Shown here: piece after piece, positions 42,246 to 52,366 of the stretch
Layout of the letters: every line of letters starts with the position of its first letter
Numbering within the stretch: the stretch's first letter is position 1
Assembly: GCF_003569765.1 (NCBI RefSeq)
Contig: NZ_QXMG01000029.1
Location: forward strand, 1-64,000
Source of the DNA: Caldimonas tepidiphila
Lineage (GTDB): Bacteria; Pseudomonadota; Gammaproteobacteria; Burkholderiales; Burkholderiaceae_C
Length of the DNA stretch: 64,000 nt
Direction: 5' to 3'
The notes under the pieces: generated by a model
Told to the model about the DNA's origin: nothing
Database searches by the model: none
The model's input: only the letters and a program-made list of their open reading frames with translations
Program-made: the position numbers and the translations under genes

Positions 42246-44762
42246 ATGTCGGCCCTACCTTCCAACCCTCCCCCCGCTGCGCCTTCCGCGGCACCGCGCC
42301 CCCGTCCGCTGTTCGGGCACTGGTGGCGCAAGCAGTCGCCGGCGCGGCAGGACCGCTACGCCACGCTCGGGCCGCTCGTCTCGGTGCTGCTGTTCCTCGC
42401 GGCGATCATCACGGCCTTCTGGTACCTGCGCACCGAGGAGGTCGAGCGCGAGCAAGAGTCCGTGCGACGCGACACCGAGGTCGCGCAGCGCGAGATCCGC
42501 CTGCGCCTGATCGAGAACCAGGAGCAGCTCGTGCGCATCGCGCGCGAGATCACCACGCGCGCGATCGACCAGAACGCCTTCACCGACCAGGCCGAGCGCT
42601 TCGTGCTCGAGCGCGCCGAGGTGGTGAGCCTGAGCTGGTTCGACGCGCGCGGCACGCGCCGCGTCGCCTACGCCTCGCCCACGCATGCCTTCCAGTTCGA
42701 CCGCGAGGTCGCCCCTGCCGAGAGCCCGGGAACGCCGGCGACGCCGCTGCGCGGCGAGCCGGCGCGGGCCTTCGGCGCCGCGCGAGAACTGCGCCAGCCG
42801 GTCTACTCGCGCCCCTACGCCACCGCGGAGGGCGTGGACGTGATCCAGGTGCAGGTGCCGCTGCTCGACCGCAACGGCTTCGCCGGCACCGTCGCGGCCG
42901 AGTACTCGGTGGAGGGGCTGCTGCGCCACTTCGTGCCCAAGGAGGTGGTCAAGCGCCACGCGATGAGCCTGATCGACGGCAACGGCAAGGTGCTCGCGAG
43001 CACCACCTCGTCGGCCGCGGAGAACGGGCGCGGCCCCTCGCTGTTCCACGATGTCCCGATCGCGCCGGTCGGCAACGGGCTGATGCTGCGCGGCCAGGGC
43101 TGGCGCACCTCGATCGGCCTGATCTCGAACACGCTGTTCTGGATGGTCGTCTCGCTGTCGGCGCTGACGCTGTGGATGCTGTGGGGCACCTGGCGCCACA
43201 TGCGCCGGCGGCTGCAGGCGCAGAACGCGCTGGTGGCGGAGACCAACTTCCGCCGCGCGATGGAGAACTCGGTCCTCACCGGCATGCGCGCGATGGACCT
43301 GGAAGGCCGCATCACCTACGTCAACGCTGCCTACTGCTCGATGACCGGCTATTCCGAGGCCGAGCTGATCGGCCGGCTGCCGCCCTTCCCGCACTGGTCG
43401 CCCGACCGCATGGAGGAGACGCAGCGCATCCTGCAGATGGAGCTGCAGGGCCGCAGCCCGCCGGGCGGCATCGAGGTGCGGGTGCGGCGCAAGGACGGCA
43501 CCGAGTTCGACGCGCGCATGTACGTCTCGCCGCTGATCGACGCGCACGGCCGCCAGACCGGCTGGATGACCTCGATGACCAACATCACCGAGGCCAAGCG
43601 CATCCGCGACCAGCTCTCGGCCTCGCACGAGCGCTTCACCACCGTGCTGGAGGGGCTCGACGCCGCGGTGTCGGTGCTGTCGGTGCACCAGGGCGAGCTG
43701 CTGTTCGCCAACCGCTCCTACCGGCTGTGGTTCGGCGCCGACGCGCAGGGGCACGAGCTGCTGGCCGGCGGCGTGCCGAGCGAGGGGGAGCTGCCCCCTG
43801 GCGCCGAGGACTCGGTGGACGACCTGGGCGGGCTGCCGACGCAGGAATTGATGGAGGCGGGCTCGGAACTGCGCGAGATCTACGTCGACTCGCTCGACAA
43901 GTGGTTCGACGTGCGCGCGCGCTACCTGCAGTGGACCGACGGGCGGCTCGCGCAGATGCTGATCGCCACCGACGTGACGGGGCGCCGCCGCGCCGAGGAG
44001 CAGGCGGCGGCGCAGGCCGAGAAGGCGCAGGTGACGAGCCGCCTCGTGACGATGGGCGAGATGGCCTCCTCGGTCGCGCACGAGCTCAACCAGCCGCTCG
44101 CCGCGATCAGCAACTACTGCAACGGCATGATCTCGCGCGTGAAGAACGACGCGATCGAGAAGGAGGCCTTGATCACCGCACTGGAGAAGACGGCCAAGCA
44201 GGCGCAGCGCGCCGGCCAGATCATCCATCGCATCCGCTCCTTCGTGAAGCGCAGCGAGCCGCAGCGCCAGCCCTCCGACGCGCGCGAGATCGTCGAGGAC
44301 GCGGTCGAGCTCGCGATGTTCGAGCTGCGCCGCCGCAACGTCTCGATCCACACCTACCTCGCGCAGCGCCTGCCGACGCTGATGGTCGACCCGATCCTGA
44401 TCGAGCAGGTGCTGCTGAACCTGCTGAAGAACGCCGCCGAGGCGATCGACATGGCGAAGATGCCCTCGTCGCGGCGCAACATCGAGCTGCAGGTCGTGCC
44501 GCGCCACCTCGACGAGGAAGGCGACGTGATCGAGTTCACCGTCACCGACACCGGCCCGGGCGTCAAGGAGGAGGTGCTCGCGCGCCTGTACGAGGCCTTC
44601 TTCTCGACCAAGGCCGAGGGCCTGGGGATCGGCCTGAGCCTGTGCCGCTCGATCATCGAGTCGCATCACGGCCGCATCCGGGTGGAGAACTTATACAATG
44701 GTCCGCAGGTGGTGGGCTGCCGCTTCACCTTCACCCTCCCGGTGGACGTGGTCCACCATTGA
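42246..44762 (+). CDS. PAS-domain sensor histidine kinase, FixL/DctB-like
   Basis: 838 aa. TM helix at about 41-60, an extracytoplasmic sensor of about 230 residues, a second TM near 291-314, PAS domain(s) from about 335 (MENSVLTGMRAMDLEGRITYVNAAY) and about 455, then HisKA with the phospho-acceptor H612 in VAHELNQPLAAISNY and an HATPase_c domain (NLLKNAAEAID, DTGPGV, GLGIGLSLC). The partner response regulator starts 12 nt later, so they form a two-component operon. The signal is unknown; the neighbouring divergent aceE suggests a link to carbon or redox state, which is inference. Confidence 0.9.
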   Translation: MSALPSNPPPAAPSAAPRPRPLFGHWWRKQSPARQDRYATLGPLVSVLLFLAAIITAFWYLRTEEVEREQESVRRDTEVAQREIRLRLIENQEQLVRIAREITTRAIDQNAFTDQAERFVLERAEVVSLSWFDARGTRRVAYASPTHAFQFDREVAPAESPGTPATPLRGEPARAFGAARELRQPVYSRPYATAEGVDVIQVQVPLLDRNGFAGTVAAEYSVEGLLRHFVPKEVVKRHAMSLIDGNGKVLASTTSSAAENGRGPSLFHDVPIAPVGNGLMLRGQGWRTSIGLISNTLFWMVVSLSALTLWMLWGTWRHMRRRLQAQNALVAETNFRRAMENSVLTGMRAMDLEGRITYVNAAYCSMTGYSEAELIGRLPPFPHWSPDRMEETQRILQMELQGRSPPGGIEVRVRRKDGTEFDARMYVSPLIDAHGRQTGWMTSMTNITEAKRIRDQLSASHERFTTVLEGLDAAVSVLSVHQGELLFANRSYRLWFGADAQGHELLAGGVPSEGELPPGAEDSVDDLGGLPTQELMEAGSELREIYVDSLDKWFDVRARYLQWTDGRLAQMLIATDVTGRRRAEEQAAAQAEKAQVTSRLVTMGEMASSVAHELNQPLAAISNYCNGMISRVKNDAIEKEALITALEKTAKQAQRAGQIIHRIRSFVKRSEPQRQPSDAREIVEDAVELAMFELRRRNVSIHTYLAQRLPTLMVDPILIEQVLLNLLKNAAEAIDMAKMPSSRRNIELQVVPRHLDEEGDVIEFTVTDTGPGVKEEVLARLYEAFFSTKAEGLGIGLSLCRSIIESHHGRIRVENLYNGPQVVGCRFTFTLPVDVVHH

Positions 44763-44774
44763 CGAAGTTCCCTC

Positions 44775-45404
44775 ATGAGCCTGATTCCGAAGAAGGGCAC
44801 CGTCTACGTCGTCGATGACGACGAGGCGGTTCGTGATTCCCTGCAGTGGTTGCTCGAAGGCAAGGACTACCGCGTCAAGTGCTTCGACTCGGCCGAATCC
44901 TTCCTCTCCCGCTTCGACCCCCGGGAGGTGGCCTGCCTGATCGCCGACATCCGCATGGACGGCATGAGCGGGCTGGAGCTGCAGGACCGGCTGATCGAGC
45001 GCAAGTCGCCGCTGCCGATCGTCTTCATCACCGGGCACGGCGACGTGCCGATGGCGGTGACGACGATGAAGAAGGGTGCGGTGGACTTCATCGAGAAGCC
45101 CTTCAAGGAGGACGAGCTGGTGAACCTGGTGGAGCGCATGCTCGACCAGGCGCGCACGCTGTTCAGCCAGCAGCAGGAGGCCGCCAGCCGCGACGCGTTG
45201 CTGTCGCGCCTGACCACCCGCGAGGCGCAGGTGCTCGACCGCATCGTCGCGGGGCGCCTGAACAAGCAGATCGCCGACGACCTCGGCATCAGCATCAAGA
45301 CGGTGGAGGCGCACCGCGCCAACATCATGGAGAAGCTCAACGCCAACACCGTGGCCGACCTGCTGAAGATCGCCCTCGGCGCGAACGCCCAGGCCAAGGC
45401 CTGA
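44775..45404 (+). CDS. FixJ-family response regulator
   Basis: 209 aa: receiver domain with acidic pocket VDDDE, phospho-acceptor D58 (LIADIRMDG), Thr (VFITGHGD) and Lys (IEKPFKED), then a LuxR-type DNA-binding domain ([43 protein letters not shown] in key parts LTTREAQVL and IKTVEAHRA). It should be phosphorylated by the kinase just upstream. Target genes unknown. A terminator follows at 45424. Confidence 0.93.
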   Translation: MSLIPKKGTVYVVDDDEAVRDSLQWLLEGKDYRVKCFDSAESFLSRFDPREVACLIADIRMDGMSGLELQDRLIERKSPLPIVFITGHGDVPMAVTTMKKGAVDFIEKPFKEDELVNLVERMLDQARTLFSQQQEAASRDALLSRLTTREAQVLDRIVAGRLNKQIADDLGISIKTVEAHRANIMEKLNANTVADLLKIALGANAQAKA

Positions 45405-45423
45405 GCCTCCCCCCCTCCCCCGA

Positions 45424-45449
45424 GGCCGCTTCTTCGAAAGCGGCCTTTT
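45424..45449 (+). terminator. Intrinsic terminator after the FixJ-like gene
   Basis: Stem GGCCGCTT/AAGCGGCC with a 6-nt loop followed by TTTT, 20 nt after the response-regulator stop and about 20 nt before folD. Confidence 0.8.
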
Positions 45450-45469
45450 GCATTCGAAAGACCGACTTC

Positions 45470-46321
45470 ATGACCGCCCGACTCATCGACGGAAACGCCC
45501 TGTCCCGCCAGATCCGCGCCGAAGTGGCCGAACGCGCCGCCGCCCTCACCGCCCGCGGCACCACCCCGGGCCTGGCCGTCATCGTGGTCGGCGACAACCC
45601 GGCCTCGGCCGTCTACGTGCGCAACAAGGTCAAGGCCTGCCAGGACAACGGCCTGCACTCGGTGATGGAAGCCTACCCGGCGACGATGAGCGAGGCCGAA
45701 CTGCTCGCGCGCGTCGAGGCGCTGAACGTCGACCCGACGATCCACGGCATCCTCGTGCAGCTGCCGCTGCCGCCGCACATCGACGCGCACAAGGTCATCG
45801 AGACCATCTCGCCGCTGAAGGACGTGGACGGCTTCCACGTCGCGAGCGCCGGCGCGCTGATGGTCGGCCAGGAGGCTTTTCGCCCCTGCACCCCCTACGG
45901 CTGCATGAAGATGCTGGAATCCATCGGCTGCGACCCCAGGGGCAAGCACGCCGTCGTGATCGGGCGCAGCAACATCGTCGGCAAGCCGATGGCGATGCTG
46001 CTGCTCGCCGCCAACGCGACCGTGACAATCTGCCACAGCGCCACGCCCGACCTCGCGCACCACACCCGCCAGGCCGACATCATCGTCGCGGCCGTCGGCC
46101 GCCGCAACGTGCTGACGGCCGACATGGTCAAGCCCGGCGCGGTGGTGATCGACGTCGGCATGAACCGCAACGACGAGGGCAAGCTCTGCGGCGACGTGGA
46201 CTTCGCGGGCGTCGCCGAGGTCGCCGGCGCGATCACGCCGGTGCCGGGCGGCGTCGGGCCGATGACGATCACGATGCTGCTGGTCAACACGATCGAGGCG
46301 GCCGAGCGCGCCGCCGGCTGA
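45470..46321 (+). CDS. folD: Bifunctional methylenetetrahydrofolate dehydrogenase/cyclohydrolase
   Basis: Interconverts 5,10-methylene-THF and 10-formyl-THF with NADP+ for purine and fMet synthesis. 283 aa, normal length; catalytic YVRNKVKAC (Tyr and Lys), the [10 protein letters not shown] loop, GRSNIVGKP and the C-terminal [10 protein letters not shown] signature. ATG 45470 gives [11 protein letters not shown]; the longer frame is read from the upstream gene. Confidence 0.97.
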   Translation: MTARLIDGNALSRQIRAEVAERAAALTARGTTPGLAVIVVGDNPASAVYVRNKVKACQDNGLHSVMEAYPATMSEAELLARVEALNVDPTIHGILVQLPLPPHIDAHKVIETISPLKDVDGFHVASAGALMVGQEAFRPCTPYGCMKMLESIGCDPRGKHAVVIGRSNIVGKPMAMLLLAANATVTICHSATPDLAHHTRQADIIVAAVGRRNVLTADMVKPGAVVIDVGMNRNDEGKLCGDVDFAGVAEVAGAITPVPGGVGPMTITMLLVNTIEAAERAAG

Positions 46322-46461
46322 GGCGGCAGCCCCACGCTGCAACCGGGCACCCGCCGCCTTCCGCCACCCCGGCGGTTGAAATCGCGCAAACTGGTTCCAT
46401 CTGCAACGCACCCGGCGCGCCGCCGCACCCCGAGGCAGCGCGCCTCCGTTCACGAGGCCCC

Positions 46462-48489
46462 ATGACGACTGCGAACAATCCCCTGCTCGACTTCACCGAC
46501 CTGCCCCGGTTCAGCGAGATCCGCCCGGAACATGTCTCCCCCGCGATCGACGAGCTGCTGGCTGCCGCCGAAACGGCGCTGGAGCAGGTCGTGTCGGACG
46601 CGGTGCCGGCGCAGTACGACGCGCTGTCGGCGGTGCTCGACGTCGCCACCGAGCGGCTCGGCCGCGCATGGGGGGCGGTCGGCCACCTGAAGTCGGTCGT
46701 CGACACGCCCGAGCTGCGCGCCGCCTACAACGAGAACCTGCCCAAGGTCACCGAGTTCTACACCGCGCTCGGCGCCGACGAGCGGCTCTACGCCAAGTAC
46801 AAGGCGGTCGCGCAGGGCCCCGAGGCCGAGTCGCTGTCCGCGCCGCGGCGCAAGGCGCTGTCCAACGCGATGCGCGACTTCGTGCTGTCGGGCGCCGAGC
46901 TGCAGGGCGAGGCCAGGACCCGCTTCGCCGAGCTCCAGGCGCGGCAGGCCGAGCTGGCGCAGAAGTTCTCCGAGAACGTGCTCGACGCCACCGACGCCTT
47001 CGCCTACTACGCCAGCGAGGACGAGCTCGACGGCGTGCCGCAGGACGCGAGGCACGCCGCCCGCGAGGCGGCGGAGCGCGAGGGCAAGGAGGGCTACAAG
47101 CTCACGCTGCAGTTCCCGAGCTACTTCCCGGTGCTGCAGTACGGCACCAACCGGGCGCTGCGCGAGCGGCTCTACACCGCCTACGTGACGCGCGCGTCCG
47201 ACCTGGGCGAGCCGGCGCGCGACAACAGCGCGATCATGCGCGAGCTGATCGCGCTGCGGCAGGAGGAGGCGAAGCTGCTCGGCTACCGCAGCTTCGCCGA
47301 GGTCTCGCTCGTGCCGAAGATGGCCGAGAGCCCGGCGCAGGTGGTCGAGTTCCTGCACGACCTCGCGCGCCGCGCCCGCCCGCACGCCGAGCGCGACATG
47401 GCCGAGCTGCGCGAGTTCGCGCGCACCGAGCTCGGCATGGACGAGCTCGCCGCCTGGGACCTCGCCTTCGTGTCCGAGAAGCTCAAGGAGCGGCGCTACT
47501 CCTTCAGCGACCAGGAGGTGAAGCAGTACTTCACCGAGCCGAAGGTGCTCGAGGGCCTGTTCCGCATCATCGAGACGCTGTTCGAGGTGGCGATCCGCCC
47601 CGACACCGCGCCGGTCTGGCACCCCAGCGTGCGCTTCTTCCGCATCGAGCGCGGCTCGCAGCTGGTGGGCCAGTTCTACCTCGACCTGCACGCGCGCGCG
47701 GGCAAGCGCTCCGGCGCGTGGATGGACGACGTGCGCGGCCGCTGGGCACGCCCGGACGGCGCGCTGCAGACGCCGGTGGCGCAGCTGGTGTGCAACTTCG
47801 CCGAGGGCGTCAACGGCAAGCCGGCGCTGCTGACGCACGACAGCGTCACCACCCTCTTCCACGAGTTCGGCCATGGCCTGCACCACATGCTGACGCAGGT
47901 GGACGACATCGGCGTGGCGGGCATCTCAGGCGTCGAGTGGGACGCCGTGGAGCTGCCGAGCCAGTTCATGGAGAACTTCTGCTGGGAGTGGGACGTGCTG
48001 CGGCACATGACCGCCCACGTCGACACCGGCGAGCCGCTGCCGCGCGAGCTGTTCAACAAGATGCGCGCCGCGAAGAACTTCCAGGCCGGCCTGCAGACGC
48101 TGCGCCAGATCGAGTTCGGCCTGTTCGACATGCGGCTGCACGGCGAGCCGGGCCGCGAGGCGGACATCCAGAGCCTGATCGACGAGGTGCGGCAGGAGAC
48201 CGCGGTGCTCAGGCCGCCGGCCTTCAACCGCATGCAGCACAGCTTCTCGCACATCTTCGCGGGCGGCTATGCGGCGGGCTACTACAGCTACAAGTGGGCC
48301 GAGGTGCTGAGCGCCGACGCCTACGGCGCCTTCGAGGAGGCCGGCGTGCTCGACGTCGAGACCGGCCGCCGCTACCGCCGCGAGATCCTCGAGGCCGGCG
48401 GCAGCCGCCCGGCGATGGAGAGCTTCAAGGCCTTCCGCGGCCGCGAGCCGAGCATCGACGCACTGCTGCGCCACGAGGGCATGGCCTAA
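46462..48489 (+). CDS. prlC: Oligopeptidase A, M3-family metallopeptidase
   Basis: Cytosolic zinc peptidase degrading signal peptides and oligopeptides. 675 aa, normal length, with the zinc site HEFGH at residues 467-471 and the downstream GVEWDAVELPSQFMENF. ATG 46462 (MTTANNPLLDFTDLPRF) matches the family start. A gene for a DUF4124/glutaredoxin-like protein follows 34 nt later. Confidence 0.95.
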   Translation: MTTANNPLLDFTDLPRFSEIRPEHVSPAIDELLAAAETALEQVVSDAVPAQYDALSAVLDVATERLGRAWGAVGHLKSVVDTPELRAAYNENLPKVTEFYTALGADERLYAKYKAVAQGPEAESLSAPRRKALSNAMRDFVLSGAELQGEARTRFAELQARQAELAQKFSENVLDATDAFAYYASEDELDGVPQDARHAAREAAEREGKEGYKLTLQFPSYFPVLQYGTNRALRERLYTAYVTRASDLGEPARDNSAIMRELIALRQEEAKLLGYRSFAEVSLVPKMAESPAQVVEFLHDLARRARPHAERDMAELREFARTELGMDELAAWDLAFVSEKLKERRYSFSDQEVKQYFTEPKVLEGLFRIIETLFEVAIRPDTAPVWHPSVRFFRIERGSQLVGQFYLDLHARAGKRSGAWMDDVRGRWARPDGALQTPVAQLVCNFAEGVNGKPALLTHDSVTTLFHEFGHGLHHMLTQVDDIGVAGISGVEWDAVELPSQFMENFCWEWDVLRHMTAHVDTGEPLPRELFNKMRAAKNFQAGLQTLRQIEFGLFDMRLHGEPGREADIQSLIDEVRQETAVLRPPAFNRMQHSFSHIFAGGYAAGYYSYKWAEVLSADAYGAFEEAGVLDVETGRRYRREILEAGGSRPAMESFKAFRGREPSIDALLRHEGMA

Positions 48490-48523
48490 TAATGGCGGCG
48501 TGAAGTCGAGGAGAACCGGAGGG

Positions 48524-49162
48524 ATGATGCAACGACCGCTGCGACCGCTGAGGATCGGCCTGGCGCTGCTGGGCCTGATGACGGCAATGCCAGGCTTCGC
48601 CCTCTACAAGGTGGTCGGGCCGGACGGCCGCGTGAGCTACACCGACCGGCCGCCGCAGGAGAGCGCGAAGGTCCAGCCGCTGTCCCCGGCCGGCGGCGCA
48701 GCGGCGCCCGACGCGGCGCTGCCCTTCGAGCTGCGCCAGGCGGTGCAGCGCCACCCGGTCACGCTCTACACCCGCGCCGACTGCGCGCCCTGCGACAGCG
48801 GCCGCGCGCTGCTGCGCCGCCGCGGCGTGCCCCATGTCGAGAAGTCGGTCGCCACCTCCGCCGACGCGGAGGCCTTCCGGCGGCTCGGCGGCCAGTCCCT
48901 GCCGCTGCTGCAGGTCGGCACGAAGCGCCTGGAAGGCTTCACCGAGGACGAGTGGAACAGCTACCTGGACGCGGCCGCCTACCCGGCGCAATCGCGCCTG
49001 CCGTCCAGTCACGCCTTCGGCAAGGCCACCCCGCTGGCCGCAGCCGGCGGCACGCCCGCCCCGGCCACCTCGGCCGGCCCGGCGCCGTCCCCGGCGCCGG
49101 CCGCCGCCCCCCAGCAGGCGCCGGCCGGCGGCGGCAACGCGCCGCCCGGCTTCCGTTTCTGA
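48524..49162 (+). CDS. Secreted DUF4124 protein with glutaredoxin-like domain
   Basis: 212 aa. Signal peptide (IGLALLGLMTAMPGFA), then a DUF4124 segment (LYKVVGPDGRVSYTDRPP) and a glutaredoxin-like fold with CAPC at residues 87-90 (VTLYTRADCAPCDSGR, QSLPLLQVG). The C-terminal 50 residues are Ala/Pro/Gly-rich. A periplasmic redox role is inferred. The start ATG 48524 lies after GAGGAG and GGAGGG; ATG 48527 and GTG 48500 are less likely. Confidence 0.82.
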   Translation: MMQRPLRPLRIGLALLGLMTAMPGFALYKVVGPDGRVSYTDRPPQESAKVQPLSPAGGAAAPDAALPFELRQAVQRHPVTLYTRADCAPCDSGRALLRRRGVPHVEKSVATSADAEAFRRLGGQSLPLLQVGTKRLEGFTEDEWNSYLDAAAYPAQSRLPSSHAFGKATPLAAAGGTPAPATSAGPAPSPAPAAAPQQAPAGGGNAPPGFRF

Positions 49163-49198
49163 AGCGGCCCCGGGCGGCCGCAGCACCTCGCAAACGAC

Positions 49199-49220
49199 AA
49201 GGCCGCCCTCGGGCGGCCTT
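49199..49220. terminator. Hairpin between convergent genes
   Basis: Perfect 10-bp stem AAGGCCGCCC/GGGCGGCCTT with a 2-nt loop, between the DUF4124 gene and rpiA. Probably bidirectional, though the T tracts are short. Confidence 0.6.
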
Positions 49221-49240
49221 GCTGCATCCGGGAGGGACGT

Positions 49241-49900
49241 TCAGAACTCGATGCTGCGCACGCCCTGCGGCGTACCGAGCAGGCAGATGCCGGCGCGGTG
49301 GCGCGCGAAGATGCCCACCGTCACGACGCCCGGCCACTGGTTGATCTCGCTCTCGAGCGCGGCCGGGTCGGCGATGGACAGGCCCGCCACGTCGAGGATC
49401 AGGTTGCCGTTGTCGGTCGTGACGCCCTCGCGCAGCTTGGGCGTTCCGCCGAGCACCGCGAACTTGCGCGCGATCTGCGCCGCCGCCATCGGGATCACCT
49501 CGACCGGCAGCGGGAAGCGCCCGAGCGTGCGCACGTACTTGCTCTCGTCGGCGATGCAGACGAAGCGCTCGGCGAGGTCCGCGACGATCTTCTCGCGCGT
49601 GAGCGCGGCGCCGCCGCCCTTGATCATGTTGCCGTGGTGGTCGATCTCGTCGGCGCCGTCGACGTAGACGGGCAGCGACTCGACCTCGGACGCCTCGAGC
49701 ACCTTGATGCCGAGAGCCTGCAGCCGCTCGGTGCTCTTGACCGAGCTCGACACGGCGCCGGCGATGCGGTCCGTGATCTTCGCGAGCTCGTCGATGAAGC
49801 AGTTGACGGTGGAGCCGGTGCCGACGCCGACCACCGAGCCGGGCACGACGTGATCGATGGCGGCGCGGCCGACGAGGGCCTTGAGTTGGTCCTGGGTCAT
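49241..49900 (-). CDS. rpiA: Ribose-5-phosphate isomerase A
   Basis: Interconverts ribose-5-P and ribulose-5-P in the pentose phosphate pathway. 219 aa; substrate loop [21 protein letters not shown] and [11 protein letters not shown] with catalytic Glu/Lys are present. ATG 49900 ([11 protein letters not shown]). Divergent from pyrD with a 63-nt gap. Confidence 0.97.
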   Translation of the reverse strand: MTQDQLKALVGRAAIDHVVPGSVVGVGTGSTVNCFIDELAKITDRIAGAVSSSVKSTERLQALGIKVLEASEVESLPVYVDGADEIDHHGNMIKGGGAALTREKIVADLAERFVCIADESKYVRTLGRFPLPVEVIPMAAAQIARKFAVLGGTPKLREGVTTDNGNLILDVAGLSIADPAALESEINQWPGVVTVGIFARHRAGICLLGTPQGVRSIEF

Positions 49901-49963
49901 GGGAAGGGATGGGGCGCACGGCCCTCTGTTTGAGACAATCCCGCGATTATCCGAGGACCCTCC

Positions 49964-51010
49964 ATGGCCCTGCTCCCTTATTCGCTCGCCCGCCCCTTCC
50001 TGTTCCGGCTCGACGCCGAGCAGGCCCACGAACTGACGCTCGACGCGATCGCGCGCACGCAGGACTCGCCGCTGGCCTGCCTGTGGAGCGAGGCGCGCGT
50101 CGACGACCCGGTGACGGTCGCCGGCCTGCGCTTCCCGAACCGCGTCGGCCTCGCTGCCGGCCTGGACAAGAACGGCCGCTGCATCGACGGTCTCGGCGCG
50201 ATGGGCTTCGGCTTCATCGAGGTCGGGACCGTCACGCCGAAGGCGCAGCCCGGCAACCCGAAGCCGCGCATGTTCCGCCTGCCCGAGGCCGATGCGCTGA
50301 TCAACCGGCTCGGCTTCAACAACGAGGGCCTCGACGCCTTCGTCGCCAACGTGCAGCGCGCGCGGCGCTTCCGCCAGGGCGGCGGCATCCTGGGTCTCAA
50401 CATCGGCAAGAACGCCGCGACGCCGATCGAGCGCGCGGTCGACGACTACCTGATCTGCCTCGACGGGGTGTATCCGCACGCCGACTACGTCACCGTCAAC
50501 ATCTCGAGCCCGAACACGAAGAACCTGCGCGAGCTGCAGAGCGACGAGGCGCTCGACGCGCTGCTCGGCGCGATCCAGTCGCGGCGCGAGGAGCTCGCGC
50601 AGCGCAGCGGCCGGCGCGTGCCGGTGTTCGTGAAGATCGCACCCGACCTCGACGAGGCACAGGTCGGCGTGATCGCGGCGACGCTGCGGAAGAACGGCAT
50701 CGATGGCGTCATCGCCACCAACACCACGATCGCGCGCGACGTCGTCAAGCACCTGCCGCACGGCGAGGAGACCGGGGGGCTGTCGGGCCGGCCGGTGTTC
50801 GAGGCCAGCAACCGCGTGATCCGCAAGCTGCGCGAGGCGCTGGGCGCCGGCTACCCGATCATCGGTGTCGGCGGCGTGATGAGCGGCGCGCACGCGAAGG
50901 CCAAGCTCGACGCGGGCGCCGACCTCGTGCAGATCTACACCGGGCTGATCTACCGCGGCCCGGCGCTGGTGCGCGAGGCGGCACAGGCGATCCGCCACGC
51001 GCGGCGCTGA
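49964..51010 (+). CDS. pyrD: Dihydroorotate dehydrogenase (quinone), class 2
   Basis: Membrane-associated flavoenzyme of pyrimidine synthesis; passes electrons from dihydroorotate to quinone. 348 aa; N-terminal amphipathic helices for membrane binding ([24 protein letters not shown]), [16 protein letters not shown], the catalytic-Ser motif [14 protein letters not shown], and the FMN phosphate site [10 protein letters not shown]. Convergent with the FAD oxidoreductase gene (18-nt gap). Confidence 0.96.
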   Translation: MALLPYSLARPFLFRLDAEQAHELTLDAIARTQDSPLACLWSEARVDDPVTVAGLRFPNRVGLAAGLDKNGRCIDGLGAMGFGFIEVGTVTPKAQPGNPKPRMFRLPEADALINRLGFNNEGLDAFVANVQRARRFRQGGGILGLNIGKNAATPIERAVDDYLICLDGVYPHADYVTVNISSPNTKNLRELQSDEALDALLGAIQSRREELAQRSGRRVPVFVKIAPDLDEAQVGVIAATLRKNGIDGVIATNTTIARDVVKHLPHGEETGGLSGRPVFEASNRVIRKLREALGAGYPIIGVGGVMSGAHAKAKLDAGADLVQIYTGLIYRGPALVREAAQAIRHARR

Positions 51011-51028
51011 GCCGGCGCGGCTGCGTCC

Positions 51029-52156
51029 TCAGGCGGCGTCGCCGCAGACCAGCGCGGCCGCCGCGTCGCCGAGCGCGAGCGAGGCGGTGAGCCCCGGCGA
51101 CTCGATGCCGAACAGGTTCACGAGGCCCGGGATGCCGTGCGCGTCCGGGCCCTGCAGCAGGAAATCGCGCGCCGGCTCGCCCGGCGCCTGGATCTTCGGC
51201 CGCACGCCGCTGTAGGCCGGCTGCAGCGCGCCGTCGGGCAGCGCCGGCCAGTAGCGGCGGATCTCCTCGTAGAAGGCCTCGGCGCGCGCCGGGTCGACCC
51301 GGTAGTCGATCGCGCCGTCCGGCCCCGGCACGATCCATTCGACGTCCGGGCCGAAGCGCGCCTGGCCGCCGAGGTCCAGCGTCAGGTGCACGCCGAGTCC
51401 CGCCGCCTCCGGGACCGGGTAGATCAGGCGCGAGAACGGCGCGCGGCCGGCGAGCGCGTAGTAGTTGCCCTTGGCGAAGTGCGGCGTCGGCACCTGCTGC
51501 GCTTCGAGCCCCTCGAAGCGCCGCGCCAGCGCCGGCGCCCACAGCCCCGCCGCGTTGACGAGCAGTCCCGCGTGCAGCGTCATCGGCGCCTCGCCGCCCA
51601 CCTCCAGCACGAAGTCATCGCCGCGGCATTGCGCGCGCCGCAGCGGCGACGCGAGCGCGACCGCGCCGCCGGCGCGCTCGAGGTCGCCCTGCAGCGCGAG
51701 CATCAGCCCGTGGCTGTCGATGATGCCAGTGGACGGCGACCACAGCGCCGCGGCGCATTCGAGCGCCGGCTCCATCGCGCGGGCCTCCTCGCGCCCGAGC
51801 AGGCGCAGGTCGTGCACGCCACAGGCCGCTGCCTGCGCGCGGATCGCCTCGAGCCGCGGCTGCTGCGCGTGCGAGCCCGCGACGATCAGCTTGCCGCAGC
51901 GTCGGTGCGCGATGCCGCGCTCCTCGCAGTAGGCGTAGAGCCGCTCGCGGCCGGCCACGCACAGCCGCGCCTTCCACGACCCCGGCGCGTAGTAGATGCC
52001 GGCGTGGATCACCTCGCTGTTGCGCGAGCTGGTGCCGGTGCCGATCGCGGTCTCCGCCTCCAGCACCACGGTCTCCAGCCCGCGCAGCGCGAGCGCGCGC
52101 GCCGTCGCCAGCCCCACCACGCCGGCGCCCACCACCACCGCATCGACGCGGTCCAT
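51029..52156 (-). CDS. FAD-dependent oxidoreductase, L-2-hydroxyglutarate oxidase-like
   Basis: 375 aa DAO-family flavoprotein: dinucleotide fold [17 protein letters not shown] at the N-terminus, [14 protein letters not shown], then the substrate domain with VNAAGLWAP and [19 protein letters not shown]. These stretches are typical of the LhgO/L2HGDH group, which oxidises L-2-hydroxyglutarate, but a related glycerol-3-P- or 2-hydroxyacid-type substrate cannot be excluded. ATG 52156 ([12 protein letters not shown]) chosen; the upstream 29 residues lack conservation. Divergent from the metY-like gene. Confidence 0.82.
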   Translation of the reverse strand: MDRVDAVVVGAGVVGLATARALALRGLETVVLEAETAIGTGTSSRNSEVIHAGIYYAPGSWKARLCVAGRERLYAYCEERGIAHRRCGKLIVAGSHAQQPRLEAIRAQAAACGVHDLRLLGREEARAMEPALECAAALWSPSTGIIDSHGLMLALQGDLERAGGAVALASPLRRAQCRGDDFVLEVGGEAPMTLHAGLLVNAAGLWAPALARRFEGLEAQQVPTPHFAKGNYYALAGRAPFSRLIYPVPEAAGLGVHLTLDLGGQARFGPDVEWIVPGPDGAIDYRVDPARAEAFYEEIRRYWPALPDGALQPAYSGVRPKIQAPGEPARDFLLQGPDAHGIPGLVNLFGIESPGLTASLALGDAAAALVCGDAA

Positions 52157-52366
52157 CAGCGCGTCCGGCGCCCGCAGCGCCGCTTCGAGGTATCGATCTT
52201 TCGCATGACGGTGATTGTGGCCCTGACGCAAGGCGTCCCGCACGGCTTCCTCCGCGCGCCGAGGAATTGACGGCGCTCAGGAACATGCGCTTTGCGCATT
52301 TCCCCTCCAGCCTGCGGCATGCAAGGATGCGGCCCCCGATTCCTCTCAACCCAGCGAGCAAGAACG

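Noticed and set aside
52157-52366. SAM or SAH riboswitch upstream of metY
   Set aside because: Only a short GCGC hairpin and GC-rich filler are visible; none of the conserved riboswitch boxes could be matched.
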